Shown here: positions 27,001 through 38,453 of the stretch, piece by piece
Layout: each line of letters opens with the position of its first letter
How positions within the stretch are numbered: the first letter of the stretch is position 1
From: Eremophila alpestris peregrina
Lineage: Eukaryota; Chordata; Aves; Passeriformes; Alaudidae
DNA: 64,000 nucleotides
Direction of reading: 5' to 3'
Assembly: GCA_009792885.1 (NCBI GenBank)
Contig: WMCF01000024.1
Location: forward strand, 10,723,995-10,787,994
The notes under the pieces: model-generated
Told to the model about the DNA's origin: nothing
The model's input: the letters and a program-made list of their open reading frames with translations, nothing else
Databases searched by the model: none
Program-made: the position numbers and the translations under genes

Positions 27001-28180
27001 AATAAACCAAGTACGTTTCTTCTCTGTTGTAACTAAAACAATTCAACATTGAAATTTTAACCCTACTTAAAATTAATCCTCTTTCCCCATCTGATGCTAA
27101 GGAAGTAGCTGTAAGCTCCAAACGGCTTGCTTGGTCAAACTGAAGTACAAACCCTGATAATTCACAGTCATCAAACTGACCCTGTCACCAAAATACACCA
27201 ATAATTAACCAACTCTTATACTGCCACAAGAATAAAAGCAGAGTATTAAAAGGCTCTTCAATATAAATTTGGAAGCATTTCCATCAGTTCAGATGAACTT
27301 CAGTTAAAGATCTTGATATTTTTCTGGACCTTTACTTTTTATTGTTACTTCCTCAGCAAAACCTGACTTCTTCTTGCCACTCGGAAAAAAAAAAAAAGTT
27401 AGCTAGGTTTTATCAGTAATACAGAATTATTCACTCCTTTGGATTCAGTGTATTTGTTATGAGTTTCATCAAATGAACTTTTCTGAGATTCATCATGAGG
27501 ATTTTTATTATGTTTACAGTTACTGAAATAGTTCAGTTTATTACTAGTGCTTGCTGTTGAAAGGCTGGTATTTCAGTTTAACAGGTCTATCAGTTCTCAA
27601 GTTTGTAACACAAATATCAGAATATAATTTTAAGATTCATATTTTTGTACTTATTGGCTTTGCGTAGGATTTTACAACTTAAAAACAGTGTGGTGTTTGA
27701 ATCATGGGCTGCATATTCAGAATGCACTTATAAAACATGAACATAAAATAAAATAAATGGGACTATAACACTTTTTTTTTATTAGGAATCAGATACCTCT
27801 TTTACCCCAACCTCATTAATTATCTTGGTCAATATTACTTGAATCACTGGCAAAAACATTTTCCAGTTGACTCTGGTCACACAGGAGCATTTCACTGTCA
27901 GTCCTGGTGAATATACTTTTAAAGAAGGATTTAATCCTGTTTGCTTGGCCTCAAAATTAGTGGGAAACTAGATTATAACTGGAATTGTAAGTACAGTATT
28001 CTACAAACATTATTATAATTTATACAACTTGAACTCCTTTGTCCTCTTTTTCCCACTATTCCTACCCAACGACCTGATTTTCTCTCTCCTGGTGGTTCTT
28101 GTCCCCTCAGCCTGTTCTTGCTGAGCTGTCTGTGGGAAAGCAGAGACAAGGACAAAGTGTCTCTGCACTGCAGCTCTGAA
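24031..28180. other. Gene-free unique sequence
   Basis: No recognised gene or complete element. An A-rich tract with CC/C interruptions covers 26526-26610 and there is an A12 run near 27385. About 27420-27700 is locally T-rich, opposite to the A-rich character of neighbouring stretches. Confidence 0.55.
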
Positions 28181-28553
28181 CATGGAATCATGGAATGGCT
28201 TGGGTTGGAAGGGGCCTTAAAAATCAGCCCGTTCTCCCACCCTGCCATGGCAGGGACACCCTCCTAGGCTGCTCCCAGGCTGTCCAGCTTGGCCTGGGAC
28301 ACTTCCAGGGATCCAGAGGCAGCTTTTCTGGGTACACTGTGCCATGACCTCAGCACCCTTATAAAAAAGGAATTGTGCTAAATCTCTAAACCCACCCTCC
28401 TTCTGTTTAAGGTCATTCCCCCTTCTACTGTCATTCCATGCCCTTGTCCAAGGTGAATCTCCATTTCTCTTGGAGCCCCTTCAGGCACTGGAAGGGGCTC
28501 TGAGGTCTCCCCAGAGCTTTCTCCTCTCCAGGCTGAGCAGCCCAGCTCTCTGA
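28181..28553 (-). mobile_element. CR1 retroposon 3' fragment, the longest uninterrupted copy here
   Basis: From 'catggaatcatggaatggct' and 'tgggttggaaggggcctta' through 'ctgccatggcagggacaccc', 'gacacttccagggatccag', 'cactggaaggggctctgagg' and 'ttctcctctccaggctgagc', the sequence follows the CR1 3' region in reverse complement. The copy is therefore on the minus strand with its 3' end at 28181. About 370 bp remain of a 4-5 kb element. The open frames in it are not genes. Confidence 0.92.
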
Positions 28554-31500
28554 TCTGCTTGGTGAACGTGAAGTACTGCGCACATGATTGTACATACTTT
28601 TTCTTTTCAATGTATCCATGGGTATTTGCTTATTTTTGACTTGATGGTGACAAAGGTACACCGATTACATTCTTATACAGAATCATCTAAACACCAACTG
28701 TCCCTGTCCTAAACCCCAGTGGGCAGGATTAGACAGCATCAGAAGAAGCAGATCCTACTTCAAAACCATTTCATCCTCCAAGTGCCACCCACCTGTGCTG
28801 CCTGCTGGGAGCTCTGTTGTCACTGGCAGTGACTCTGCTGTTCCCCCAGGGCAGTCCTCCAGCAGCTCGTGTCACTCACAGGATAACTTAAAAGCCCCAT
28901 TATGTTGGAAGGAGCAAATGCTTCAAGTTCCATTTTCTCAGAAGAAAACTTTTACAGGGTAAGGAGGGAAAAAATGTGGCTTGTCATACGAGTGAGTATT
29001 AATGACCGTTTATGTATAATTTTGATTTCCCTTGATTTCTCAAGTAAATAATGGCTAGCACTGAGAAACACCTACAAATAAATGACAGAAACAATAAATT
29101 TCTATGAAGAAGGAAGAAGTGGCAATATTTCAGTGGAATAAAGGTGTTTTTGAGTTCCTGAAGGTAAATTTCAGGGAACAAAAAAAAGGTCTGCTTCCAG
29201 GGGTAATCTCTGTACTCTGACAAGAATACCTTTGTATCTCAACAGTCCAATACTTTATTACACTTGCCATGAATACTTTTTTAAAACATTTCCTCAAACA
29301 TTTTATTCAAACTGAACCATCTTCTTCTAATGTGTAACATCACCTGCCTGATTATAATTTACCATTTTATATCATTCTGCTTTTACAACTCCACTGCTTC
29401 AATGCAAATAGAAGCTAATGGTTTCCATTTCATGCAGCTTTTGAAAGCAACCTCCAATCTCAGCCAATACAGAATTTCTATATTGCAGTTTTATTTCATT
29501 TTCCACTATATGGAGCATCGCTTAGTATTTTTCAAGGTAGTTTAATATCTTGCCTCTGTAGGCTCCTATTTTTTGGTTATAGAAGAATTACAACAAAACT
29601 TGAGAAATGTGTAGGCTTTGGAAATTATTTAAGCTTTGTGTTTCTGAATTACTGTCTCTGCACCAATCTTAAATTCTTTCAGTGTTCTTAATGGGGAGAA
29701 ACAGAGAAATAATTTCCTCTATTTTGCTGCTTGCTCTCCATTAAATCAGTATTTTTATTCATGTGCTTAAGATCTCTCTTACACCTGAATTAAATTCAAT
29801 GAAGTCAATAATATTCATTATTCACACGTTATTTTTATATTACTTGTAGTATCAGTTCTTTTCTGATCTCTATTTGTTGAGTTTTTTGAGATATCAGACT
29901 GATTCCAAGCATGATTTCTCTTCTCACATTGGGAAACACTTTCCAATGCCAAGCATAATCCACTCTTACAGCATCTATGAACGCTGAAATTTTCATCAGG
30001 GGTCTGCTTAGCCCCTAAAAGGAAAGGCTGACATTTTGGGGATTGTTCATTGAAATTCACTTCTGGATACGTTTAAAGTGTCTTTAGGAATAGTAGCACA
30101 AAATTTAGCCCCAAACCTACCATAATCAGTAATGGAAGTGTCTTATTAGAGGAATAGCAAAATGTGAGACACAATGAAAAAAAAAATTATAATGCTCTGA
30201 GTGCCTCATCTCAGTTTAATGGTAAAAACAAGTTCACAAATCAACTTGCAGTCCAAGCACAACTGGCTGTCCAGTGGTGAGTCCTTTATCATTATGAAAA
30301 ACATGTAATTTGCAAGGAATAGTTTAATTTTGATATCTTGCTTTTCACATATAGTCTCAAGACACATTAATTATAACAAACCCCACTGGTGACAGTTCTC
30401 ACTTTACTGAACTTGCTTTCCAACTCCAGTGCATTATTTCCACCTAAACCTCTAAGTGCCACTAATCAGCAACAAAGGCACCAATGGAATTTACAGTAAG
30501 AACACTTTGGTAAAAATGCTCTTAAAATAGAGTGAAAGCAATTTCCCAAGCTTACTGCAGCAGTCATTAAGTGCCAGAGCCGTATATATGAGAAATTATT
30601 TGAAAAGATTCTTTTTGGTAAATGCATTTTTGAAGAGTATATCCTTTATCATTTGTTGAAAAATCTGGAAAGGGAAGTAATTCTGTGTAGCTTATTTATG
30701 GGCTACATTCACTGATTTTCAGTTTTTTTCTTTAACTGTATGAGTAATTCTTTGGCAATATGCCTTCAAAGTTAAAAGGATGAACATTAAATTATGCACA
30801 GAACATTTTAGCAAAGACTACTCATGCTGCACGCAGGAATAAGAATCCACATTTTGAATTTTATTTGGTCTCAGGACTCTAAATTGTGGCAGATAACAAT
30901 CTATTAGCTCCCGAATTTGTAGGTACTCTGCTGGTAAGTGTTTCATTTAATGCTTCTTCCACAGACTCTCCCCATGTTCTGATTTCCATTTAACAGTTTA
31001 AAGGGAATTAAGCTCTACAGGTTCTTGTCAGGTGATTTTATATTCTAGACAGAACCAGCTTCCCTATCAAACATGTGGTCGTTTATTTTAAGTCCACAGA
31101 GAAAAAAACAAGTCTCTGTAGCTTTCTACTGCTGCCCTCATTCTATCACTGAAACACAAATTCACTTCAGGGCTTCGACTGAACAGGAGTAGTGATAATT
31201 AAACAGGAAGAAACAGAACCATTCCAGCTTCACCAAAACAGACAGAGCACTGTGAGTGCTTCAGGGATGCTAAAATAATCCTGGGTGACTACAGGATATC
31301 TGAGGCCTTTGGGGACACCAACCCAAAGGCTGCCATTTCACAGTGCTGCGTGCCTCAGCAAAAGCTAAGTCCCAGAAATGATAAAGAGTTGGTCTTGGAC
31401 AAGGTATTGAGCAGCTGCTCAGTCAGAAAACACAGAGCTCTCTCTGCTGCTTCAGCACTGCTGCAGGAAGGCTGGGACAGAGCCAGCTTCAAGCAGCACC

Positions 31501-33889
31501 TGAATGCACGCACAGAGCCATCAGGTCAGTCCTGGGTGGCTACAGGATTTTTACCTGATGTCAGAGGCACCTCAGAACACTGACCCAACCACTGTTCACC
31601 AGGGCTGAACTGGCCAAGTGAAAAACAGACTACTGCTAACCCTGGAAAGCTGGCCTCGCTCTCCATCCCAACAGAGGTGTAGGAGACTCTGGCAGCTCCC
31701 AGGGATGGCCTCTCATTAAATCATTAAAAGGGAGCAAAAAATAACACTAGGTATTCAATAGGGAAACAGTTTTCCATTTTGAATCTTTGCAGTAGAGGCT
31801 GAGGAAAATCAAAAATCAAAATGTAAAACCATTTGAAGGCTTTTTGAAAAAAAGTGGAAAATTACAGTCCTGCATAGCTAATGGCACATCATTGAACAGT
31901 AAACACTGTTTTAAGTGACCAGATATAACTCATCTTAAGGAAGTAAAGCTCTTTTGTTCACATTCTCTCAGGGAACATTATAATAATGTACTAATGAGAC
32001 ATCTGCAAACTTTCTGAAACTTTTTCTTTTCTAGAGATCCTTATGAGCCTATTAATTCCAAGAAACACAAAAGGGAATTTTCAGGAAGGTAACAGAATTA
32101 CAGGGCTTCCCACTTCTATAAAACTCGCTGTGGAGTCACATCATCACTCCAAGTGCCAGGAAGCCATTTCAAGTCAGGATATTTCTCTCATGTAGAGGGA
32201 ACCCTTTGGTGGCCCCGTTTGGTTGCTTGCACCATCTGCAGCACTAATTGGCACCTGTCTTGGCACATTCAAATGAACTAAAGTAATGGAGACTGAACAG
32301 CATTTCAATCATTTAGGGGAGACGACACTTAAGCCTTTACAACCAGTCCTGAAAATTGTTTTACAGCCTCCAGTTTGAGGCACAAATCCGAAAAATCTAA
32401 CATTGATGAATCATGCAAATTCATCTGATTAGATCTTGCCTAAACTGAGAGTCACAGAGAACAGGCTTTACTTGGTGGGGGATTTTTTCCTTTACTTTTA
32501 TTAGAGAACTTACTTGGAATTCACCCAACTGTCCTTGTGCCTGCAGAGCAAGGATGGGCCTGGGTGCTATAAGAGAGCCAGGAGAGGGCTGTGTTTATTC
32601 ACAGAGAAAAGGTGGAGCCAGGAGGGGGTTTGTGCTTTGAGAGGAAAGAGGAGGAATTTCACAGCAGTCCAAAACCAAAAGCTGACCAAGGGCCTCAGCA
32701 ATAGGTGAGGACAAAAGCGCCATCAGCGAAGGTCTTCGGGCCACTTCAGCACTGTGATTGTGTCATTCTATCACCAACAAAGAAAGTTCCAGCAATTTTA
32801 CCCAACGTTCAGGATCAAACCATTATAATTGCTTTATAAGATGCTCTGATGAGCAATCTGAGCAATATATGTTGGTTTTGACTTCATCACCTCTAGGAGG
32901 ACAACTGCGGCAGTAATAATATCCATTAATTAAAAATAACACTGAAACAAAAAACATATTTGCTTTTAATTTACTCTTTGTAAAACACTCAGCTTTCAAG
33001 ACCTGCAATTCTTCCACATGCAAGACCACTAAAATAATAAAGGTATGGTAACATACTATCTTCAAAGCAAATGAAATGAAAAATAAAATTAAACAATGCC
33101 CTTCCTGGCAGCTCTTTGTAAGGTCATTTCAGGAGGAGAACATGGCAAGCACCTTTAGATTACCAGAATGCCCAATGAAGATTCATGATGTTCCCAAGCT
33201 AACAAGTTTCAGTTATTTTGTCCTAACAGCTGGCACAAGGAAGTTGAAATCCCTTGCTCTTCCCTTTTGCCATACAGCAAGATAAAAAATTTTACTTGTC
33301 ACACAATTCAGTTTTTCACGGGGGGGAAAAAAAAAGGGCAACCAAAAAAAACCACCAAAGACAGACTAAGTTTTCTGTCATATATTTACCAATATAAGCC
33401 CCATTCTTCCTTAATTTAAATTCCTTTTTCTGGTGAACACCTTGCCTTGTAGCTACAACACACGATTTGTGACAGCATTACGGAGTCTTTTCATTTAACA
33501 GAAGTCACTTGCAGAGACTGAATCCAAAAAACCTTCTGGGTCCCTCCATTCAGGTCAACTGTGAGGAAATATTTGTTTCACCTTTGCCAATGTGTACTTT
33601 AGAAGCAGAGAGGGGGAAACAAGAGTGAAATAAAGAAAAGAGATCAGCAGGAGGTACAAAAGGCGAGATTATCTTTCCACCTTCATGGGGGTTTGCAGCT
33701 AACCCAGCCAGCCCTAAAGTGTTCCACTTTGTCTGCATTTCCAAGAGTTTCATACTGTGCAGAATAACAGCTCCCACCTTCTCTAACACCCACTGAAGTT
33801 TGAAAATGAAAGAGAATGAATTTTTAAGAATGTGCAATTTTGATGGATCACACTGTGCATCTACCTACTGTAAAGAAGCAAGTTACTTT
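28554..33889. other. Gene-free unique sequence
   Basis: No recognised gene. About 29570-29820 and 30590-31080 are T-rich. A GC-richer part at 31160-31700 and the stretch 32510-32720 show short open frames; the latter ends at an 'aatag/gtgagg' donor-like site but has no convincing upstream border. A G7-A9 junction followed by CC-interrupted A runs lies at 33318-33355. Confidence 0.5.
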
Positions 33890-33894
33890 ATCAT

Positions 33895-34300
33895 TGTTGT
33901 GGTTTCACCGGGCAGGGAGCTGAACACCACCCAGCCACTCCCTCACCCCTCCCCAATGAGATGGGGGAGAGAGGAGGGGAAAAAACCAAAATCTGTGCCT
34001 TGAGAGAAGGATAATTTAGCAAGACAGAAACAGAAAGGAAATTAATAATGATATAGTCATTAGAAAACAGAAAACAAGTAGTGCACACGGCAGTTGTTCT
34101 GCACTGAGTGATGCCCAGTGAGTTCTCCAGGCACTTTCCCCCCAGTTTATGTACAGAGCAGGATGCCATGCAGAATGGAATGTCCCTTGGCCACTTTGGT
34201 CAGATGGCCCAACTCTGGCTTCTTCCCTGCCTCTTGTTCCCCCTTCTTTTATCCCTTACAGAACAAGCTGACTTCCACTTCCAACGCTTCTTGTGTACAG
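33895..34300 (-). mobile_element. ERVL-like LTR, 3' part
   Basis: The plus strand begins 'tgttgtggtttcaccgggca', followed by 'gagctgaacaccacccagcc', 'ccaatgagatgggggagaga' and 'gatgcccagtgagttctcca', then 'ccccccagtttatgtacag' and 'gaatgtcccttggccacttt'. The order matches the reverse complement of avian ERVL LTRs as I recall them, so the element is on the minus strand with its CA end at 33895. The minus-strand TATA equivalent lies at 34156-34145 and is decayed. The outer (5') end is unclear: similarity fades near 34300. The sequence ATCAT before it (33890-33894) recurs after a CA at 35002-35006, which could mark a larger element but could also be chance. Confidence 0.75.
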
Positions 34301-34771
34301 GGTGCCTGATGTTAGCACAGGTTTGGTTCTTTGGGGCAGCTGCAGTGCCTGTAGCCAGGGATGGACGAGACACTGTGCCTGTTGCGGTTTTGGCAGATCC
34401 AGGGACATCCTCTTCTCTTTGAGTCCTGAATAACGTTGAACAGAGCTCATTAGCCAGGGACCAGAGCATGGCAGTGATTTCTTTCTCTCTGGAACGGTCA
34501 GAGCAGCAGCACACTTTTCCAAACATTTTACTAGGTTTGCAGGATTTGTCACTTGCTCCGGGGTGAAATTCCAAAACGCTGGAGGTGATCACAGGCTGAG
34601 GCACTCACCTTTACTGTCCCCCACACCCTGTCACTCAACCATCCAGCCTTGGGGTAGGATTCTTAAAGAGCGGCCCAGCCCTAAGCAGGACAGGAGGCAC
34701 GGCAATAGGACCGTGCTGGTTTCAACGTCCTGGGGATATTGGAAGCTCCCAGGAGCTGCTGAAATCAGGCT
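34301..34771. other. Unassigned sequence upstream of the ERVL-like LTR
   Basis: This stretch lies on the 5' side of the minus-strand LTR. It has minus-strand open frames of 134 and 98 codons (within 34200-34604) in different phases, and I recognise no retroviral motif in them. It may be diverged LTR or internal retroviral sequence, or unrelated host DNA. Confidence 0.35.
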
Positions 34772-34810
34772 GGAGGGGAGGAGGAGGATGGAGGAGGAAG
34801 GAGAAGGAGA
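34772..34810 (+). repeat. GGA-rich polypurine tract
   Basis: A nearly pure purine stretch (one T at 34789) of GGA/GAA units with GGGG. It can form G-rich or triplex structures and directly borders the CpG-dense patch. Confidence 0.8.
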
Positions 34811-34812
34811 CT

Positions 34813-34930
34813 GCGAAGGGAGGGGCTCGGCACGGGCGGGCGGTGCAGTGACCGAGTGCGACCGAGAGATGGCGCCCGAGGCACAGGCAGCGAGCCTGAG
34901 CAGCAGCTCCGGCACCGCCTAAACCCGGCT
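34813..34930. promoter_or_regulatory. Short CpG-dense patch, possible promoter
   Basis: I count 14 CpG dinucleotides in about 118 bp, while most neighbouring 60-base lines have none or one. It is the only such patch I see in the window. CpG-dense, purine-flanked DNA in vertebrates is often an unmethylated promoter or a young GC-rich repeat. A good Kozak context (gagagATGGcg, ATG at 34869) opens a 17-codon frame ending at 34922, too short to call a gene. The proximity of an LTR means it could be retroviral U3 rather than a host promoter. Confidence 0.4.
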
Positions 34931-35040
34931 TAAAACAGAGCTTAAAAATCACCCCAGACACGGCTCCATCACTGCCTAAGCCTGGCTCAAAACAGCGCTC
35001 AATCATAACCCTAGCCCGGCTCAATGACTGCCTAAACCTG
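34917..35040. repeat. Imperfect tandem repeat, unit about 57 bp
   Basis: Unit 1 (34917-34973) and unit 2 (34974-35029) share the frame GCCTAA-CC-GGCT-AAAACAG-GCT-AA, and a partial third copy starts at 35030 (GCCTAAACCTG). The units differ at many positions, so this is an old minisatellite or a duplicated U3-type module. Confidence 0.65.
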
Positions 35041-38000
35041 AGAATTAACAAAAGTGGAAGCAGAACCACTCACTGCAACTACAACTTTGTAAAGAGGAAC
35101 TCAATTTTCCAAATACAAGGTTAAACACAACCGACCAACATAATGTATGAAAAATAAGCACAAATACCCTCTCACATGAGAAGAATGTAAAAGACTGAAG
35201 AAAATCATAGTAAAATGTGCAATAATATTAATTTAAAACAAAGAATTTCTACATTTGTTGTCTCTTATAAACCCAACAACCAAATTATCTACCATATTCC
35301 AGAGGATATTGTTTTTAGGCCATCACACAGTGTTCCATCATAGTGAAACTCATTTTTAAATGCTTAATTATTGGCATATTGCTGCGGCTAGCCTGGCTGA
35401 TGTTGTAGTAACTGTAATAAGGAAAATACCTTATTCCTGGGCATTCCTGATTTTTAGAGGAAACCAAGAGTCTGCAAACCCCATCAGATACATTCAAGTG
35501 ACCAAAGAAAAGCTTACAAAAGAGAATTATTCTGAGCAAGGAAGAATAGAATACAATATATGAAAATAGATTATTCAGTATGAGTTGGTGTTATATCATT
35601 CATAACTGTAATATTGAACAGTTTTACAAAGACTAAGACCCAACTTTCAAGCAACTTGCTGGAAATGCATAAATTGAGAGTGCAGAATTAAAACAGTCAG
35701 GGTTGATAAATTCCAATACAGGATTGAGGGAAAGGGATTGCTGGCTCTGGCTTTACAAAAACAGACTTTTTTACATTGTATGCATCAGCCTCTTTAGGCA
35801 AAGCTGTTAAAAGGAAGGAATAACTCATATTTGAAGTTGTAACTGTTCTCATTATGACAGAATGCTCCTGTCATCCCAAAGTAATGCATTTATTCTTTCC
35901 CAGTTTTAAATCCATGGGTTTCTTGGAGCTTTGAAGCTCCATAACATCACCTCTTGTGTTAGCTCTAATAGCAAAGCCACTCATTAGCCTGCAAAAAATA
36001 ATTTGGAGTTGAAAAAAAAATCTAAATTATTTTTGTACTTGGGTAACATTTTGTATACTATATAGTTATTTTTTTATTAGTTTATTTAGTTCAATTTAAC
36101 TGAAGCCTTTAACTGATCATTTTGGAGGCATCCCTAGACAGAGAATTAATTGTTGCAAAATGATATTATTTTCCATTTCGCACAGAGGCTGGCATCCTGT
36201 CTTGTTTTGCTTCTCTTGTTTCTTTGGATATGATTAAGTATTGAGAAATATGGTTAACCCCAGGGCTGAAGTATTTAGTTCTGAGAAACTTTAATACAAT
36301 CAATTATGTTTTGAACATAGGCAAGCAGGCAAAGGGGGAAGTTTTAATTACCATTAGTTAGCAAAACAGTCCTGATGCAATGTTTGATTATATTTTGCCT
36401 GAAATTCCCTCGATATTTCAAGTTCATTACAAAGATACTTGAGTTGAGTTTTTCTACATATTAACTCTTTCAGTATCACATTACAATACAAGCTTTTAAA
36501 ACTAATCTTGTTGGGTTTTCCATGAGAAAAAGAGGCAGAGAGAGACAGAAGCATCTGTTCTAAAATCAGTAGATGCAAAACCATGATACTTTCAGAAAAG
36601 AAAGCTAAAATTAATAAGCCTGTATTTCATGGACAAACCAGCTGGGTTTTTTCCTGCCAGGAGACAACACAATCCTGAAATAAAAGAGATGTCAGCAAAA
36701 CAGTTCTGTTGCATATTGAACAGAATAAAGAGAAATGTTGTGTTTAAAACCAAGACTAAAGCAAATCCCCAGAAAACAGAAGCTAACAGAAGACATAAAA
36801 ATCCTAAAATCAAACACCCTCCCAAATCAACTACTATGGCTAAAGCATTCCAGTGAATTAAAACTAGGTATCTCACAACCCAAAAATTGTCCTCGGCACT
36901 CAGCTGTTCTCCTGCTCAAAAATTACCTCTCTCATCAAAAAGAAATTCCATCCCACATACTCAAAACGTTTATTTGCAGCATTCCTCTTACTCCTACATA
37001 GACAAAAGGCTCCCATGACAACGGGGATGCCAAAAGTGAGCCGAGCAGATCAGATCTGCAGTTACAGATGCACCTTTCTGACTACTGCAACTTCTATCAC
37101 TGACAAATTTGCAACCCAAGCAAAAAAAAGACCCCTAAGTACAAGGATGTGCTCTTTATGGCACACCAAACCTCAGTTATTGACACGGTCATGATGTCAC
37201 TGGGTTAATGCTGCCTCCAAATCTTTTGGATTTATAGACCTTATCTTCATTAGCTTGATTTCCAAAAACCCTGAAATGCATAACAGTGAAACTCACATCT
37301 TAGGCTTACAGGCAAGATTTGCTTTTACAGATCAAATTTCATCCACGTTTATCTTAATTTCTGATCTAATTTGAAGCCAAACCCTTTCAGGTTTTAGCAA
37401 CTAAATAAAACCCCAACACACTAAAGGGATTAATCCCTTCAACTTTCTGTTTTAAGCTTTTCCTACACCAAATGTTAGATTTAAATATATTTTGCAAAGA
37501 AAACCATGAATTTTTACAACCACAAGTAAACAACCAGTACCTGCAATTTCAAAACATTACAAGAACAGATGGGAAAAAAGTAATTATGGAAGTTGGAGTA
37601 GCATTTTTTGCCATGACTTGGGGATAGATTTAATACAAAGCAGATGAGGGACCTGGGGTTCCCAAGCCACCCCCTGACTACAGATCAGCCACACTCCATC
37701 CCCACTGGAAGGTCACTCTTCCCTTAAAGAAAATGCAGCTGCACTGGAAAAGTGAGCAAAGCATAAAATAAAGGATTAATAAGTATAAAACCACTCCTAA
37801 GTTGTCGTCTTTTGTGTGTTCCACACATTCAGAGCTGCTCGTTTAGAAAGTCACTCCTCTGCTCACTCCTTCTCCTCCTAGTCTGGCTTTGCTCACACAC
37901 AACACTGGGGAGCAAAGCCACAGCACCTGCCATCAATCCTTAGGAAACAGAAGGTACCTCCTTGCCTCACCTGATTTCCACTGGATGAGAAAAGCTGGGC

Positions 38001-38099
38001 CCTAGATAACAAGGACAACACTGGAATTTTGCTTTTACCACTATTGATAGAATGGAGAAATCAGCTCCATCCCACTCAGAGCCAGCCATTGGTACTTAC
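35041..38099. other. Gene-free unique sequence
   Basis: No recognised gene or element. It is AT-rich with a T-rich part at about 35880-36110 and a strongly A/C-rich part at about 36640-37000. Confidence 0.55.
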
Positions 38100-38453
38100 G
38101 GAACTGAGACGAGAGTGACTGACAGAGTACACCAGGGATGCAGTAAAAGAGTTAAAACCAGAACACAGTGCCCTTTGAACTCCACTCCATATGGCTACTC
38201 CCACCACAGCAGATGGTAGAGCTATTTGTTTTCTGTTTACTCTTGATGTACTGTTTCCTGTCTTCTGATAAAAATCATTGTGGCTAAACAGCAAAACTGA
38301 CAGCTGCCCATTGCTGTTGTCCTTTCCTTGCAGCCTGCTATCCTTCAAGCTCAAGAACACTGCTGAAAGAGGCGACTGCTCATATGCTGCAGCAGGCTTT
38401 CCAATTGCTGTTTTCCTACTTCCCACTCCTCCACAGAGCAGAGCTTTTCTTGG
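38100..38453 (-). CDS. Exon-like open frame on the minus strand, unassigned
   Basis: On the minus strand 'gagattattcag' (ending 38454) can serve as a 3' splice site and TTCC/GTAAGTACC (donor GT at 38099-38098) is a strong 5' splice site. Between them are exactly 118 codons without a stop, phase 0 at both ends. The translation includes SLKDSRLQGKDNSNGQLSVL and KQIALPSAVVGVAIWSGVQ, which has the alternating hydrophobic pattern of beta strands, but I cannot place it in a family. Another frame over 38354-38453 is also protein-like (EEWEVGKQQLESLLQHMSSR) and ends at a TGA (38353-38351). That weakens the case or points to a decayed exon. A frame of this length can arise by chance in 64 kb. The minus-strand bias of local composition is compatible with minus-strand transcription. 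Confidence 0.2.

Noticed and set aside
28181..28661. Minus-strand frames of 91 and 76 codons around the CR1
   Set aside because: They are read through the untranslated 3' part of CR1 and carry no reverse transcriptase motif.
34869..34887. tRNA-Lys-type retroviral primer-binding site resemblance (TGGCGCCCGA)
   Set aside because: Only the first ten bases fit, the preceding bases do not end in CA as an LTR should, and the neighbouring LTR lies on the opposite strand.
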